DNA from: Maricaulis salignorans | GTDB taxonomy: Bacteria > Pseudomonadota > Alphaproteobacteria > Caulobacterales > Maricaulaceae | Assembly: GCF_900103475.1 (NCBI RefSeq) | Contig: NZ_FNHG01000018.1 | Span: 1 to 64,000 of the forward strand | Reading direction: 5' to 3' | DNA length: 64,000 nt | Part shown: positions 27,650 through 38,278 of the stretch, piece after piece | Layout of the letters: each line of letters opens with the position of its first letter | Numbering within the stretch: the first letter of the stretch is position 1 | Notes under the pieces: model-generated | What the model saw: the letters and a program-made list of their open reading frames with translations, nothing else | The model's database searches: none | Told to the model about the DNA's origin: nothing | Position numbers and translations under genes: made by a program

Positions 27650-29164
27650 ATGTTTTCCGAGCTCGATGCCTTCCTGTCGATTCTGACCTTCACACCGGCT
27701 ATTGGCGCTGTAATCATTGCCGTTTTCCGGTTCGCCTCGCGTCCTGAAGACCAGGGCCTGATCGACAAGAATTCGCGCGTGGTGGCCCTCGGGGCGACCC
27801 TCGTCACCCTGTTGTTCGCCGGCCTGATGCTGCTCGAATTCGACCCGGCTGTTTCCGGCTTCCAATTCGTGCATGAGGTTGTCTGGCTTGAACAAATCGG
27901 CATGGGCTACCGCATGGGCGTCGACGGCATTTCGGTGCTCTTCGTCGTCCTGACCGCCTTCCTGATGCCGATCTGTATCCTGGCATCGGGCGCGATCGAA
28001 AAGCGCGTCGCCGATTACATGATCGCTTTCCTGCTGCTGGAAACCCTGATCCTGGGCGTCTTCACCGCACTCGATCTTGTTGTCTTCTATGTGTTTTTCG
28101 AAGGCGGCCTGATCCCGATGTTCCTCATCATCGGGGTCTGGGGCGGTCAGAACCGCGTCTATGCCGCGTTCAAATTCTTCCTCTACACCCTGCTGGGCTC
28201 CGTGCTCATGCTGGTGGCGATGATCTATATGTTCCTGCAGGCCGGAACGACCGACATCACCGTCCTGCTCGATACCGCCTTCACCCCGCAGGCCCAGACC
28301 TGGCTCTGGCTCGCCTTCTTCGCGTCCTTCGCGGTGAAGATGCCGATGTGGCCGGTCCATACCTGGCTACCCGATGCGCACGTCCAGGCACCGACCGCCG
28401 GTTCGGTCATTCTGGCCGGTGTGCTTTTGAAGATGGGCGGTTACGGCTTCCTGCGCTTTTCGCTGCCAATGTTCCCGGATGCCAGTGCCTATTTCGCGCC
28501 CATGGTTTTCGTGCTGTCGCTGATCGCGATCATCTATACCTCGCTGGTGGCTTTCCGTCAGACCGATATCAAGAAGCTGATTGCCTATTCCTCTGTCGCC
28601 CATATGGGTTTTGTGACGCTGGGCCTGTTCTCGATGAATATGCTCGGGGTGCAGGGCGCCATCTTCCAGATGATCTCCCACGGCTTCATCTCCTCGGCGC
28701 TCTTCCTGTGCGTCGGTGTCATCTATGACCGCATGCACACCCGCGAAATCGCCTTCTATGGCGGCGTCGTGCACAAGATGCCGGTCTATGCCGCCATTTT
28801 CGGCCTGTTCGCCATGGCCAATGTCGGCCTGCCGGGCACGTCCGGATTCATTGGCGAAATCATGACGATGATCGGTGGCTACCAGGTCGCCTGGTGGGTC
28901 GGTGCCGGCGCGGCTGTCGGCATTATCCTGTCGGCGGTCTATATGCTGACCGTCTATCGCGATGTTGTGTTCGGCGAGATCACCAATCCAAAACTCAACA
29001 CGCTGACCGATCTCAACCGCACGGAATGGATCATTTTCGTGCCGCTGATCATCATGACGCTTCTGCTCGGCGTTTCCTCCACCCTGGTGACCGATATCAC
29101 GGCCGCTTCGGTCGAGGCGCTGATCTCCAATTATGATGCGGCACTCGCCGCACCGGCTCAGTAA
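27650..29164 (+). CDS. nuoM: NADH-quinone oxidoreductase subunit M
   Basis: This 504-aa ND4-type antiporter-like subunit has about 14 transmembrane helices. [16 protein letters not shown] (about 145-160), carrying the key helix-5 Glu, and the [27 protein letters not shown] block (about 241-267) are conserved. It starts two bases after the nuoL stop, so the genes are coupled. Confidence 0.98.
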   Translation: MFSELDAFLSILTFTPAIGAVIIAVFRFASRPEDQGLIDKNSRVVALGATLVTLLFAGLMLLEFDPAVSGFQFVHEVVWLEQIGMGYRMGVDGISVLFVVLTAFLMPICILASGAIEKRVADYMIAFLLLETLILGVFTALDLVVFYVFFEGGLIPMFLIIGVWGGQNRVYAAFKFFLYTLLGSVLMLVAMIYMFLQAGTTDITVLLDTAFTPQAQTWLWLAFFASFAVKMPMWPVHTWLPDAHVQAPTAGSVILAGVLLKMGGYGFLRFSLPMFPDASAYFAPMVFVLSLIAIIYTSLVAFRQTDIKKLIAYSSVAHMGFVTLGLFSMNMLGVQGAIFQMISHGFISSALFLCVGVIYDRMHTREIAFYGGVVHKMPVYAAIFGLFAMANVGLPGTSGFIGEIMTMIGGYQVAWWVGAGAAVGIILSAVYMLTVYRDVVFGEITNPKLNTLTDLNRTEWIIFVPLIIMTLLLGVSSTLVTDITAASVEALISNYDAALAAPAQ

Positions 29165-29174
29165 GAGGCCTGAC

Positions 29175-30617
29175 ATGACCGCGGATATGCTCTCCCACGA
29201 CCTGTCGCTCCTGACACCGGAACTGATGCTGGCTGGCGGCGCCATGGCGTTGTTGATGCTCGGTGTTTTCCTCAAGGGGGCGGGCACACCGCGCCTGGTC
29301 CACCTGCTGACGATCGGGCTTCTGGTCGCGGCCGGTTTTGCCGCGCTCTTCCTGACCGGTGATGATGGCCAGGCCTTTGGCGGCGCCTTCGTGCTCGATG
29401 CACTGGCGAAATATTCCAAGGTCGCGATTACCCTGGCCGCTGCCGTCGCCCTGCTTCTGGCACTGCCGTATCTGGAATCGGAAAAACTCTCGAAGATCGA
29501 ATTCCCGGTTCTCGTCGCGCTCGCCGTCACCGGCATGGTGATGATGGTTTCGGCCAATGATCTGATCTCGATGTATATGGCTGTCGAGCTGCAATCACTG
29601 GCGCTCTACGTGCTGGCAGCCTTCAATCGCGACAGCCTGCGCGCTTCGGAAGCGGGCCTGAAATATTTCGTCCTCGGCGCGCTGTCCTCCGGCCTGCTGC
29701 TGTACGGCGCCTCGCTGGTCTATGGCTTCAGCGGCTCGACCGGTTTCAACGAGATCGCCATTGCCGTCGCCGGTGAGCCGTCCATCGGCCTCATCTTCGG
29801 CCTGGTCTTCGTAATTTGTGGTCTGGCCTTCAAGGTCTCCGCTGCGCCCTTCCACATGTGGACGCCCGACGTTTATGAAGGCGCGCCCACGCCGGTCACG
29901 GCGCTGTTTGCCTCAGCCCCGAAAATGGCGGCCATTGTCTTGCTGGCGCGTGTCCTGCTTGAGCCATTCGGCGGCATGATCGACCAGTGGCGCGATGTGA
30001 TCTGGATCATCGCCGTCCTGTCGATGGGTGTCGGTGCCTTCGGCGCCCTGACACAGCAAAATTTCAAACGCCTGATGGCCTATTCCTCGATCGGCAATAT
30101 CGGCTATGCGCTGGTGGCCATCGCCGCGGCCAGCCAGACCGGTATCTGGGCGCTGCTGGTCTTCATGTCGCTCTACATGATCTCCGTGGTCGGTACGTTC
30201 GGCGCGATGCTGTCGATGCGGACCCGCGAGGGCATGGTCGAACAGATCTCGGATCTGGCCGGTCTGGCGCAGACCAATCCGGGGCTGGGCTGGTCCTTGA
30301 CCGCGCTGATGTTCTCGATTGGCGGTCTGCCCTTCTTCGTCGGCTTCTTCGGCAAATTCTTTGTCGTCTTCTCGGCGGTCCAGTCCGACCTTCTCATCCT
30401 TGCGGTATTGGCGGTGCTCTTCAGTGTCGTTAGCGCGGCCTATTATCTGCGCATCATCAAGGTGATGTGGTTCGATGCGCCGGAAGTGAATTTCGTGCAG
30501 CCGGCGATGAGCATTTACTGGGTCACCCGCGTGGCTGGCTGGTCGACCTTGCTGCTGCTGCCAGCGCTCGGCTGGATGGTCTACCGGGCCTTCAGTGTTG
30601 GCCTGGACGTGCTCTAG
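29175..30617 (+). CDS. nuoN: NADH-quinone oxidoreductase subunit N
   Basis: This 480-aa ND2-type antiporter-like subunit completes complex I. Typical blocks are the helix AVELQSLALYVLAAF and FHMWTPDVYEGAPTPVTALFASAPKMA. The start at 29175, ten bases after the nuoM stop with AAGAGG before it, gives the expected N-terminus; an upstream in-frame start inside nuoM is less likely. birA follows after three bases, so transcription probably continues into the next genes. Confidence 0.97.
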   Translation: MTADMLSHDLSLLTPELMLAGGAMALLMLGVFLKGAGTPRLVHLLTIGLLVAAGFAALFLTGDDGQAFGGAFVLDALAKYSKVAITLAAAVALLLALPYLESEKLSKIEFPVLVALAVTGMVMMVSANDLISMYMAVELQSLALYVLAAFNRDSLRASEAGLKYFVLGALSSGLLLYGASLVYGFSGSTGFNEIAIAVAGEPSIGLIFGLVFVICGLAFKVSAAPFHMWTPDVYEGAPTPVTALFASAPKMAAIVLLARVLLEPFGGMIDQWRDVIWIIAVLSMGVGAFGALTQQNFKRLMAYSSIGNIGYALVAIAAASQTGIWALLVFMSLYMISVVGTFGAMLSMRTREGMVEQISDLAGLAQTNPGLGWSLTALMFSIGGLPFFVGFFGKFFVVFSAVQSDLLILAVLAVLFSVVSAAYYLRIIKVMWFDAPEVNFVQPAMSIYWVTRVAGWSTLLLLPALGWMVYRAFSVGLDVL

Positions 30618-30620
30618 ACA

Positions 30621-31364
30621 TTGACCGCGCTTGCGCCCCGGATCGAATGGCTCGAAGAGACCGGGTCGACCAATGCAGATGCGCGCGAGCGCGCCATGGC
30701 GGGTGAGCGCGGCCCGGTCTGGATTGCCGCGCAGCGCCAGACAGCCGGCCGTGGCCGGCGCGGCCGCGACTGGCACAGTCTCGACGGTAACCTGTTCACC
30801 AGCGGGCTTTATGTGTTCGACCGTCCGCCCGGGCAGGCGGCGCAATTATCCTTCATCGCCGCGCTCGCGGTCGCCGCAGTCTGTGATGCGGCACTGGGCG
30901 ATGCTGGACGGACGCGGCTGAAATGGCCCAATGATGTGCTGGTCGATGGCCGCAAGGTGGCCGGCATCCTGCTCGAATCCGGCGCGGCGCCAGGCGGCGG
31001 GCTCTGGCTCGCCATCGGTATCGGAATCAATCTCGTCGCGGCGCCTGAGGATACGGAACGGCCGGCGATCAGCTTGGGACAGGTCGGAGGACCGCTGGAC
31101 CGTGACGCCGCCCTGGCCGTGCTCGCCGAGGCTTTCGACCGGGAGTTCCAGTCGTGGATGCGCAACGGTTTCGGGGGCGTGCGCGATCACTGGCTGGCGC
31201 GCGCGCACGGGCTCGGTGAACGGTGCCTGGTTCGCCTCGCCAACGAGACCCTTGAGGGGAGTTTCGGCGATCTCGGACTCGATGGCGCGCTGCGGCTCGA
31301 CTTGGCGTCGGGCCAGCACAGGTATATCTCGGCGGGCGAAGTGTTTTTCCCGGCGGCGGGATAG
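30621..31364 (+). CDS. birA: Biotin--[acetyl-CoA-carboxylase] ligase
   Basis: This 247-aa cytoplasmic enzyme activates biotin as biotinyl-AMP and attaches it to carboxylase carrier proteins. The adenylate loop GRGRRGRDW (43-51), KWPND (101-105) and catalytic Lys112 in RKVAGILLE are present. It is the short class I form without an N-terminal winged helix, so it cannot repress bio genes as E. coli BirA does. The start is TTG, three bases after the nuoN stop, suggesting coupled low-level translation. Confidence 0.94.
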   Translation: MTALAPRIEWLEETGSTNADARERAMAGERGPVWIAAQRQTAGRGRRGRDWHSLDGNLFTSGLYVFDRPPGQAAQLSFIAALAVAAVCDAALGDAGRTRLKWPNDVLVDGRKVAGILLESGAAPGGGLWLAIGIGINLVAAPEDTERPAISLGQVGGPLDRDAALAVLAEAFDREFQSWMRNGFGGVRDHWLARAHGLGERCLVRLANETLEGSFGDLGLDGALRLDLASGQHRYISAGEVFFPAAG

Positions 31365-31375
31365 GAGAGCCAGAC

Positions 31376-32152
31376 ATGCTGCTCGCGATCGACTGCGGCA
31401 ATACCAATATCCTGTTCGGCATCCATGATGGCGTCGACTGGCGCGCCCAGTGGCGCGCCGGGACCGAGAGCACGCGCACGGCGGATGAGCACGCCGTCTG
31501 GCTGTCGCAACTTATGTCCCTGCAGGGTTTCAAATTCTCCGACATCAATGCCTGTGTGATCTCGACCGTGGTGCCGCAAGCCCTGTTCAATCTGCGCAAT
31601 CTGGCGCGCCGCTATTGCGAGTGCGAGCCGGTTATCGTCGGCGAACCCGGCGTCCGGCTGGATATCGAGGTCCGGCTCGACCGGCCGCAGGATGCCGGTG
31701 CCGACCGTCTGGTCAATGCGCTGGGCGCGCGCGCCCGCTATTCAGGTGCCCTGATTGTGATCGATAGCGGCACGGCGACGACCTTCGATGTCATCGCGGC
31801 TGATGGCGCCTTTGAGGGCGGCATTATTGCGCCGGGCATCAACCTGTCCATGCAGGCCCTGCACGGCGCGGCGGCGAAATTGCCGCGCGTGGCGATCGCC
31901 AAGCCGGAGCGCGTCATGGGCAAGGATACGGTCAGCGCCATGCAGTCCGGCGTGTTCTGGGGCTATATCGATCTCATCGACGGGCTTGTCGAACGGCTCA
32001 AGGCTGAGTATGGCCAACCCATGACGGTGATCGCAACGGGCGGCGTGGTTTCGCTCTTCGACGGCGCGTCCCGGACGATCGAGCATTACGATCCCGATCT
32101 CACCATCCGAGGCCTGCTGGAGGTCTGGAAACTCAATGGCGGTGCCAATTGA
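31376..32152 (+). CDS. coaX: Type III pantothenate kinase
   Basis: This 258-aa enzyme carries out the first step of coenzyme A synthesis, phosphorylating pantothenate; type III enzymes are not feedback-inhibited by CoA. The acidic phosphate site DCGNTN (6-11), [13 protein letters not shown] (about 105-117), [11 protein letters not shown] (about 124-134) and [11 protein letters not shown] (about 142-152) are the family motifs. AGGAGAG precedes the ATG. Its stop overlaps the TTG start of the RNase J gene. Confidence 0.95.
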   Translation: MLLAIDCGNTNILFGIHDGVDWRAQWRAGTESTRTADEHAVWLSQLMSLQGFKFSDINACVISTVVPQALFNLRNLARRYCECEPVIVGEPGVRLDIEVRLDRPQDAGADRLVNALGARARYSGALIVIDSGTATTFDVIAADGAFEGGIIAPGINLSMQALHGAAAKLPRVAIAKPERVMGKDTVSAMQSGVFWGYIDLIDGLVERLKAEYGQPMTVIATGGVVSLFDGASRTIEHYDPDLTIRGLLEVWKLNGGAN

Positions 32153-33816
32153 CCGATAGCATGTATTTTCTGCCACTGGGCGGATCCAACGAAATTGGCA
32201 TGAACCTGAATCTCTTCGGCTATGGGCCGGAAGAGAATCGCAAATGGATCATCGTTGATTGCGGTGTGACCTTCGGTGATCTCTCGACCCCCGGCGTCGA
32301 TCTGATCATGCCCGATCCGGAATTCATCGCGGAACGCCGCGGTGATCTCGTTGGCATGGTGCTGACGCATGCCCATGAAGACCATATGGGCGCTGTGGCG
32401 CATCTCTGGCGCAAGCTGCGCTGTCCGATCTGGGCAACGCCTTTCACGGCCTGGCTGGTGCGTGACCGCCTGCGCGAGCATGGTCTGCTCGATGCGGTGA
32501 CCCTGCATGAAGTCGGGCTCGACAGCCGTTTCAATGTCGGCCCGTTCGACTGCCAGATGATCACGCTGACCCATTCCATTCCCGAGCCCAATGGCCTGGC
32601 GATCCGTACCCCGGCCGGCCTGGTCCTGCACACGGGTGACTGGAAGATCGATCCCGATCCGCTGATCGGCGAAGCGACCGATATCAAGGCGATTACCGCG
32701 CTGGGTGAAGAAGGCGTGCTCGCAATGATTTGCGACAGCACCAATGTCTTCTCCGAGGGCGAATCCGGCTCGGAAGCCGATGTCCGCGACGAGTTGATCA
32801 AGGTCGTCGGCGAGCACAAGGGCAGGGTGGCGATTGCCGCCTTCGCTTCCAATGTCGCGCGCCTGCAATCGGCGATCGAGGCGGCGGAGGCCAATGGCCG
32901 CCGTGTCTGCCTGGTTGGCCGCTCCATGCACCGCATGACAGCTGCCGCGAAGGCTGTCGGCATGCTCTCGCATGTGCAGGACTTCGTCAGCGAGGAAGAG
33001 GCGGTCACCTATCAGAAGAACCGCATTCTCTATCTGTGCACCGGCAGCCAGGGCGAGGAGCGCGCGGCGCTGTCGCGTATCGCGGCGGGCAATCACCGCA
33101 ATGTCACCCTGACCAAGGGCGATACCGTGATCTTCTCCAGCCGGGTCATTCCGGGCAATGAAGTCGGGATTTTCGAGCTGCAGAACCAGTTGGCCGAAAA
33201 AGGCGTCGACATCATCACCGAGCGCGACCGGCCGATCCATGTCTCCGGCCATCCATGCCGCGGCGAGCTGGCGCAAATGTATGCCTGGGCCAAGCCCAGC
33301 GTCGCCATCCCGGTGCATGGCGAACGCCGTCACCTGCTCGAGCACGCCGCCTATGCGCGCCAGCTTCAGGTGCCGCACTCCGTCTCCGTGCGCAATGGCG
33401 ACATGGTCGAGATCCGTTCCGACGGCACGGCCTCAATCATTGATGAAGCCCCGGCCCGGCGTCTGCATCTGGACGGCAAATTCCTCACGCCCTCGGATGC
33501 GACATCGATGCGCGAACGGCGCCGCCTGGCGTCCAGCGGTTATATTGTTGTCGCGCTCGCGGTTGACGCCAAGGGCCGCCTGATTTCCGGACCGGATATC
33601 AAGCAGGCCGGCCTGGCCGAGAGTGCCGATTTCTCGATTGATGATTTCCTCGATGCGCTCGAGACCTCGGCCGAGGAATGCTTCGAAAAACTGCATCCGC
33701 GCGTCAAGAAGGACGAGGACCAGATCGAGGAAGAAATCCGCCGCGCGGTCCGCCGCACGGCCTCGGGCATCTGGGGCAAGAAGCCGATGGTCGATGTGAT
33801 GGTCTTGGCGGTTTAG
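32149..33816 (+). CDS. rnj: Ribonuclease J
   Basis: This 555-aa metallo-beta-lactamase/beta-CASP ribonuclease has 5'-exo and endo activity and matures rRNA and mRNA in Alphaproteobacteria. The zinc motif HAHEDH runs from H74 to H79, with a further HTGDWKID. The beta-CASP part contains the SGHPCRGEL and [10 protein letters not shown] segments. The TTG at 32149 overlaps the coaX stop; ATG at 32161 would give a product four residues shorter and is the main alternative. The C-terminal domain (about 450-555) is present. Confidence 0.94.
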   Translation: MTDSMYFLPLGGSNEIGMNLNLFGYGPEENRKWIIVDCGVTFGDLSTPGVDLIMPDPEFIAERRGDLVGMVLTHAHEDHMGAVAHLWRKLRCPIWATPFTAWLVRDRLREHGLLDAVTLHEVGLDSRFNVGPFDCQMITLTHSIPEPNGLAIRTPAGLVLHTGDWKIDPDPLIGEATDIKAITALGEEGVLAMICDSTNVFSEGESGSEADVRDELIKVVGEHKGRVAIAAFASNVARLQSAIEAAEANGRRVCLVGRSMHRMTAAAKAVGMLSHVQDFVSEEEAVTYQKNRILYLCTGSQGEERAALSRIAAGNHRNVTLTKGDTVIFSSRVIPGNEVGIFELQNQLAEKGVDIITERDRPIHVSGHPCRGELAQMYAWAKPSVAIPVHGERRHLLEHAAYARQLQVPHSVSVRNGDMVEIRSDGTASIIDEAPARRLHLDGKFLTPSDATSMRERRRLASSGYIVVALAVDAKGRLISGPDIKQAGLAESADFSIDDFLDALETSAEECFEKLHPRVKKDEDQIEEEIRRAVRRTASGIWGKKPMVDVMVLAV

Positions 33817-33826
33817 GGAGAAGGTG

Positions 33827-34246
33827 ATGCAGGTCGGACGTCTCAATCATGTCGGGGTCGCGGTGCCGGATATCGAGGCCGCCAAGCAGACCTATGCCAA
33901 TCTCTACGGCGCCACCGAAGCGACCGAGACGCGGGATTTCCCGCATCTTGGTGTTCGCGTCGCCTTCGTGAAACTGGCCAATTCCGAGATTGAATTGCTC
34001 GAACCGCTCGGGGCGACAAGCCCGGTGCACAAATTTCTCGAGCGCAATCCCAAGGGCGGCCAGCACCATCTCTGCTTTGAAGTGCCCGACATCATCGCCG
34101 CGCGCGACGACATGCGGGCCAAGGGCGCGACAGTGCTCGGCACCGGCGAGCCCTATGTCGGCGCCCATGGCGTGCCGGTCATCTTCATCCACCCCAAGGA
34201 TAGCTGCGGCCTGTTGATCGAGCTGATGCAGGAGCCGGCGCGATGA
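33827..34246 (+). CDS. mce: Methylmalonyl-CoA epimerase
   Basis: This 139-aa glyoxalase-fold enzyme interconverts (R)- and (S)-methylmalonyl-CoA for propionate and branched-chain breakdown. The two-half-domain layout and metal ligands are visible: H8 in LNHVGV, the Glu in EIELLEP (about 56-59), the His pair H80/H81 in GGQHHLCFEV and the Glu in LLIELMQ near the end. GGGAGAAGG precedes the start; the GTG one codon earlier is an alternative. It overlaps the next gene by four bases. Confidence 0.93.
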   Translation: MQVGRLNHVGVAVPDIEAAKQTYANLYGATEATETRDFPHLGVRVAFVKLANSEIELLEPLGATSPVHKFLERNPKGGQHHLCFEVPDIIAARDDMRAKGATVLGTGEPYVGAHGVPVIFIHPKDSCGLLIELMQEPAR

Positions 34247-34584
34247 TGAAATGGCTCGCCCGCGGCGCGGTAGCTCTGGCCGGCCTGCTCTGGCTGTCAC
34301 GCTTCTTCATCCGCGATGGCGGTGTCGGCATCGTCAATGGCGTTGTGGTCTTCACCCTGATCTGGTGGATCCTGCTCTTCACCATGCTGCCGATCGGCGT
34401 CACCAGCCAGCAAGAGGATGGTGATGTCGTGGCCGGCAGCGAGCCGGGCGCACCCAGCCGCCCCAATCTGGCGAAGAAATTGTGGTGGACGACAGCGATC
34501 ACATCCGGCCTCTGGGTCGGCTATTTCTTCCTGATGCTCAGCGGTGTGCTGGAACAGCTCATTCCGCATGGCGGTCACTGGTAG
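34243..34584 (+). CDS. DUF1467 family membrane protein
   Basis: This 113-aa inner-membrane protein belongs, by its central block WWILLFTMLPIGVTSQQEDGDVVAGSEPGAP, to the alphaproteobacterial DUF1467 family, whose function is not known. Hydrophobic helices are at about 5-22 (weak), 28-50 and 83-105. It is coupled to mce by an ATGA overlap, and the pairing mce-DUF1467-proS is recalled as common in Alphaproteobacteria. Confidence 0.85.
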   Translation: MMKWLARGAVALAGLLWLSRFFIRDGGVGIVNGVVVFTLIWWILLFTMLPIGVTSQQEDGDVVAGSEPGAPSRPNLAKKLWWTTAITSGLWVGYFFLMLSGVLEQLIPHGGHW

Positions 34585-34682
34585 CCCTATCCCGGACTGC
34601 TGTGGCAAGCGGGGACGCAGCTTGTAATCCCTGACAGACCCGCTCTAATGATATTCAAGCCCTCCGACACGGATACCGATTC

Positions 34683-36017
34683 ATGCGCTTGTCCCGATTT
34701 TTCCTGCCCGTCCTGAAGGAAACGCCTTCGGACGCGGAGATTATCTCCCATCAGCTGATGCTGCGCGCCGGCATGATCCGCCAGCAGAGCGCCGGGATTT
34801 ACACCTGGCTGCCGCTGGGCTGGAAAGTCCTGCAGAAGATAGAGCAGATCGTGCGCGAGGAACAGAACCGCGCCGGGGCCGTGGAAATGTTGATGCCGAC
34901 CCTGCAATCGGCCGATCTGTGGCGCGAAAGCGGGCGCTATGATGATTACGGCCAGGAGATGCTGCGCATCACCGACCGCAAGAAGCGCGACATGCTCTAC
35001 GGGCCGACCAATGAGGAAATGATCACGGATATTTTCCGCAGTTATTGCCGCTCCTACAAGGACGTGCCCAAGCTGCTCTATCATATCCAGTGGAAATTCC
35101 GCGACGAGATCCGGCCGCGTTTCGGCGTCATGCGCGGACGCGAATTCCTGATGAAGGATACTTATTCCTTCGACACGGATGAGGCGGCGGCCCGCAAATC
35201 CTATAACCGCATGTTCATCGCCTATCTCAACACCTTCACGCGGCTTGGCCTGAAGGCTGTGCCGATGCGGGCCGATACCGGGCCGATTGGCGGCGATCTC
35301 TCGCACGAATTCATCGTTCTGGCCGAAACCGGCGAGAGCGAGGTTTTCTGCCATGCCGATCTGGTCGAGATGGGGGCACCCGGCGCGAGCGTTGATTTCG
35401 ATGGCGATCTGCAGCCGCTGGTCGATCAGCGCACCGCGCTCTATGCCGCGACCGAGGAAATGCATGACCCGGCCGCCTTCGCGGCTGTGCCCAAGCACCG
35501 GCAATTATCGGCCCGCGGTATCGAAGTTGGCCATATCTTCAATTTCGGCACCAAATATTCCGAACCGATGAAGGCCAATCTGACCCATCCCGATGGTCAG
35601 GACCGTCCGGTGCATATGGGGTCCTACGGCGTTGGCGTCTCGCGCCTGTTTGGCGCCATCATTGAAGCGCACCACGACGAGAAGGGCTGTATCTGGCCCG
35701 ACAGCGTGGCGCCATTTGATCTCGGCATCATCAATATGCGGGCCGGCGACGGGGCCTGCGACAGCGCCTGCGACGGTGCCTATGCCAGCCTTGTGGCGGC
35801 CGGGCTCGACCCGCTCTATGACGATACCGATAACCGCGCCGGGGCGAAATTCGCCACCGCCGATCTGATCGGCCTGCCTTACCAGCTGGTGGTTGGGCCG
35901 CGCGGTCTGAAAGAGGGCAAGGTCGAGGTCAAGATCCGCCGCAGCGGCGAAACCCATGAATTATCCCTCGAGGATGCGGTCGCGCGCCTGGCGGCGAAAG
36001 ACTTTGCCAATGGCTGA
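34683..36017 (+). CDS. proS: Proline--tRNA ligase (short, alphaproteobacterial type)
   Basis: This 444-aa class II synthetase charges tRNA-Pro. Motif 1 and motif 2 segments are clear ([21 protein letters not shown] at about 21-41; [21 protein letters not shown] at about 139-159). The [18 protein letters not shown] block (about 310-327) is motif 3. It lacks the insertion editing domain of the roughly 570-aa bacterial enzyme, as expected for this clade. Its stop lies inside the start of the next gene (8-base overlap). Confidence 0.95.
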   Translation: MRLSRFFLPVLKETPSDAEIISHQLMLRAGMIRQQSAGIYTWLPLGWKVLQKIEQIVREEQNRAGAVEMLMPTLQSADLWRESGRYDDYGQEMLRITDRKKRDMLYGPTNEEMITDIFRSYCRSYKDVPKLLYHIQWKFRDEIRPRFGVMRGREFLMKDTYSFDTDEAAARKSYNRMFIAYLNTFTRLGLKAVPMRADTGPIGGDLSHEFIVLAETGESEVFCHADLVEMGAPGASVDFDGDLQPLVDQRTALYAATEEMHDPAAFAAVPKHRQLSARGIEVGHIFNFGTKYSEPMKANLTHPDGQDRPVHMGSYGVGVSRLFGAIIEAHHDEKGCIWPDSVAPFDLGIINMRAGDGACDSACDGAYASLVAAGLDPLYDDTDNRAGAKFATADLIGLPYQLVVGPRGLKEGKVEVKIRRSGETHELSLEDAVARLAAKDFANG

Positions 36018-37329
36018 GGCTCCGCCGATCGATCCGGGCGGCGCCATGCCGTTCAGCCCCTATGAGTTCCAGATCGCGACGCGCTATCTGCGTACCAAGC
36101 GCAAGAATGGCGGCGTCGCCCTGATCGCGATGATTTCCTTTGCCGGGATCGCACTGGCGGTGACCGGGCTGATCGCCGTGATGTCGATCATGAATGGTTT
36201 CCGCAATGAGCTGTTCAGCCAGCTCCTTGGCTTCCAGCCGCATGTTTTTGTTGATACGCGCCTGATCGAGCCGGATGAAATAGACTCTCTGGTCGCCGAG
36301 ATCGAAGCGATGGCCGGCGTGAAGAGTGCCGACCCCGTCGTGCAGGGCCAGGTCATGGCCTCGACCGATCAATACGAGACCTTCCTGCAAGTCCTCTCGA
36401 TCAGCCCGGCCGATCTGGCCGCGCTGGATGTGGTGAGCAGCGGCGATGATCCGCGCAGCCAGACTGGCATTACACATGGATCCATCGAGGCGTTTGGCGC
36501 CGGCCGCAATGGCGGCGATGTCATCGTGCTGGGAACCGGTGTGGCGCGGCGTCTGAATGTCAATGTCGGCGATTACGTGACCTTCCTGACGGCACGCGGT
36601 GCTGCGACCTCCTTCGGTGTCGCGCCGCGGCGCAAATCCTATTATGTCGGGGCCTTGCTGGCGGCCGGCGTTTCGACCATTGATGACGCGATTGCCTTCA
36701 TGCCTCTCGATCAGGGTCAGCTCTTTTTCGGGCGCGAGACCGCGGTCGACATGATCCAGGTCCGGCTCGACGACCCCCAGCTCGCCGCGAGCTTTGTTGA
36801 CCCGATTGCGGCGATTATCGGCTCCAATGCCGTCGTTTATGATTACACGCGGCTGGATCCGGCCTTTTACAATGCCCTGCAATTCGAACGCTCGGCGATG
36901 CGCCTGGTGATGACCATCGTTATCGCGATTGCGGCGCTGAACATCATTTCCGGCCTCGTCATGCTGGTGAAGAACAAGAGCCGGGATATTGCCATCCTGC
37001 GCACGATGGGGGCGACCCAGGCTTCGGTGCTGCGGATATTCCTGATCGTCGGCGCCAGTATTGGCATGCTCGGCACCCTGGCCGGGATCATCCTGGGGAT
37101 TTTGTTCGTGATCAATGTCGGACCGATCCAGGACTTCATCACCTGGGTCACCGGCGCCCAGGTCTGGGATCCGAGTGTTTATTACCTTTATCGCATTCCA
37201 GCCGATCTGGACTGGGGTGAGGTGGCCTTTGTCTCCCTCTTCGGTCTGGCTGTCTCCCTGCTGGTGACGCTGCCGCCAGCCTGGCGCGCGGCCCGGCTCG
37301 ATCCTGTCGAGGCGCTGCGCTATGAGTGA
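36010..37329 (+). CDS. lolC: Lipoprotein-releasing ABC transporter permease (LolC/LolE family)
   Basis: This 439-aa inner-membrane permease releases outer-membrane lipoproteins to LolA. It has the MacB/LolC architecture: a first helix at about 36-61, a large periplasmic domain at about 62-285, and three helices of the FtsX domain at about 300-430, with [13 protein letters not shown] in the coupling loop. Only one permease gene is present beside lolD, so the complex is probably a LolC/E homodimer, as in other Alphaproteobacteria. It overlaps lolD by eight bases. Confidence 0.9.
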   Translation: MAEAPPIDPGGAMPFSPYEFQIATRYLRTKRKNGGVALIAMISFAGIALAVTGLIAVMSIMNGFRNELFSQLLGFQPHVFVDTRLIEPDEIDSLVAEIEAMAGVKSADPVVQGQVMASTDQYETFLQVLSISPADLAALDVVSSGDDPRSQTGITHGSIEAFGAGRNGGDVIVLGTGVARRLNVNVGDYVTFLTARGAATSFGVAPRRKSYYVGALLAAGVSTIDDAIAFMPLDQGQLFFGRETAVDMIQVRLDDPQLAASFVDPIAAIIGSNAVVYDYTRLDPAFYNALQFERSAMRLVMTIVIAIAALNIISGLVMLVKNKSRDIAILRTMGATQASVLRIFLIVGASIGMLGTLAGIILGILFVINVGPIQDFITWVTGAQVWDPSVYYLYRIPADLDWGEVAFVSLFGLAVSLLVTLPPAWRAARLDPVEALRYE

Positions 37330-38011
37330 ACCGGTTCTGGAATTGCGCAATATCGAGCGCACCTATGTCACCGAGGCCGACGAGCTGCACGTTCTGCGCG
37401 GCGTCAATCTTGTGCTGATGCCCGGCGAGATCGTCGGCCTGGTCGGCCCATCCGGTTCGGGCAAGTCATCCCTGCTGCATGCGGCCGGCTTGCTGGAACG
37501 ACCCGATAGCGGCGAAGTCTTGATTGGCGGCGTCCCGACGCGCGACATGCCGGACCGTCTGCGCACGGCAGTGCGCCGACGCGATATCGGTTTCGTCTAT
37601 CAGTTTCACCATTTGCTGCCCGAATTTGACGCGCGCGAGAATATCGTCCTGCCGCAATTGATTGCCGGCGTCTCGCAGCGACGTGCCGTCGAGCGCGCCG
37701 ACCACCTTCTGGCCATGCTTGGCCTGAGCGAGCGGGCGTGCCATCAACCGGCCCAGCTGTCCGGCGGTGAACAGCAGCGCGTTGCCATTGCGCGGGCACT
37801 GGCGAATTCGCCGCGCGTCCTGCTGGCCGATGAGCCGACCGGCAATCTCGATCCGGCGACGTCTTCAACGGTGTTTGAGGCCTTGCGCAATACGGTAAGA
37901 GAGCAGGGGGCTGCCGCCCTGGTGGCGACCCATAATCATGACATCGCCGAGCGTATGGACCGTGTTGTGACCTTCGCCGACGGCCAGCTCACCGCCTATA
38001 CCGGCCCCTGA
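37322..38011 (+). CDS. lolD: Lipoprotein-releasing ABC transporter ATP-binding protein
   Basis: This 229-aa ATPase powers the Lol permease. Walker A GPSGSGKS (42-49), the signature LSGGEQQR (about 145-152) and Walker [13 protein letters not shown] (about 164-175) are complete, followed by the switch His in ATHNHD. Length and spacing match the MacB/LolD subfamily. After its stop there is a gap of about 100 bp, with no terminator, before the LexA-box microprotein gene. Confidence 0.95.
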   Translation: MSEPVLELRNIERTYVTEADELHVLRGVNLVLMPGEIVGLVGPSGSGKSSLLHAAGLLERPDSGEVLIGGVPTRDMPDRLRTAVRRRDIGFVYQFHHLLPEFDARENIVLPQLIAGVSQRRAVERADHLLAMLGLSERACHQPAQLSGGEQQRVAIARALANSPRVLLADEPTGNLDPATSSTVFEALRNTVREQGAAALVATHNHDIAERMDRVVTFADGQLTAYTGP

Positions 38012-38074
38012 ATTTTCCTGACCGAGACCGAATCTGTTCGCGTTCCGCTTGACGTTCCGTGTTTTTCATGAAAA

Positions 38075-38089
38075 GAACAAAACATGAAC
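38075..38089. promoter_or_regulatory. LexA (SOS) box, perfect GTTC-N7-GTTC
   Basis: On the plus strand it reads GAAC-AAAACAT-GAAC, i.e. GTTC-N7-GTTC on the other strand, the direct-repeat operator of alphaproteobacterial LexA. A -35-like TTGACG lies at 38049-38054, which places the box over the expected -10/start region and so suits repression. It lies 21 bases before the microprotein start at 38111. Confidence 0.8.
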
Positions 38090-38110
38090 ACGCAAACGGA
38101 GGGGTTCAAT

Positions 38111-38206
38111 ATGCGTCGTATGGTTCAGGATATCTCGGCCGCCACCGCCATTCTCGGTTTCACCTGGATGATCACCATGTGGGGATCGGTTCTCGGCTCG
38201 GTCTGA
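38111..38206 (+). CDS. SOS-controlled single-helix membrane microprotein, SidA-like
   Basis: The predicted protein is only 31 aa. The start at 38111 has GGAGGGG six bases upstream, the best ribosome site in the area; an in-frame ATG at 38084 lies inside the LexA box and has none. The first seven residues are polar and basic (MRRMVQD). Residues 8-31 are one hydrophobic helix with two Trp, so it should sit in the inner membrane. Caulobacter SidA is a 29-aa LexA-controlled inner-membrane protein that blocks division through FtsW/FtsN. Size, topology and regulation match, but sequence homology was not tested. It lies between lolD and dnaE, 72 bases before dnaE. Confidence 0.72.
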   Translation: MRRMVQDISAATAILGFTWMITMWGSVLGSV

Positions 38207-38278
38207 TCGCGTTAGAGTTCCGGATTCGCGGCGCGGGGTGCGCGCCGGTTTCTGGATGGTTTGACGGGAGAGGCGGCA

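Noticed and set aside
25798-27903. 701-codon minus-strand frame opposite nuoL and nuoM
   Set aside because: Runs across two essential genes on the other strand; its charged composition is the complement of membrane-protein codons.
34622-34651. Possible promoter TTGTAA/TAATGA before proS
   Set aside because: The -10 match is poor and the spacing is 18; not strong enough to list.
38084-38206. 40-codon version of the SOS microprotein starting at 38084
   Set aside because: That ATG lies inside the LexA box with no ribosome site; the ATG at 38111 has GGAGGGG at ideal spacing.
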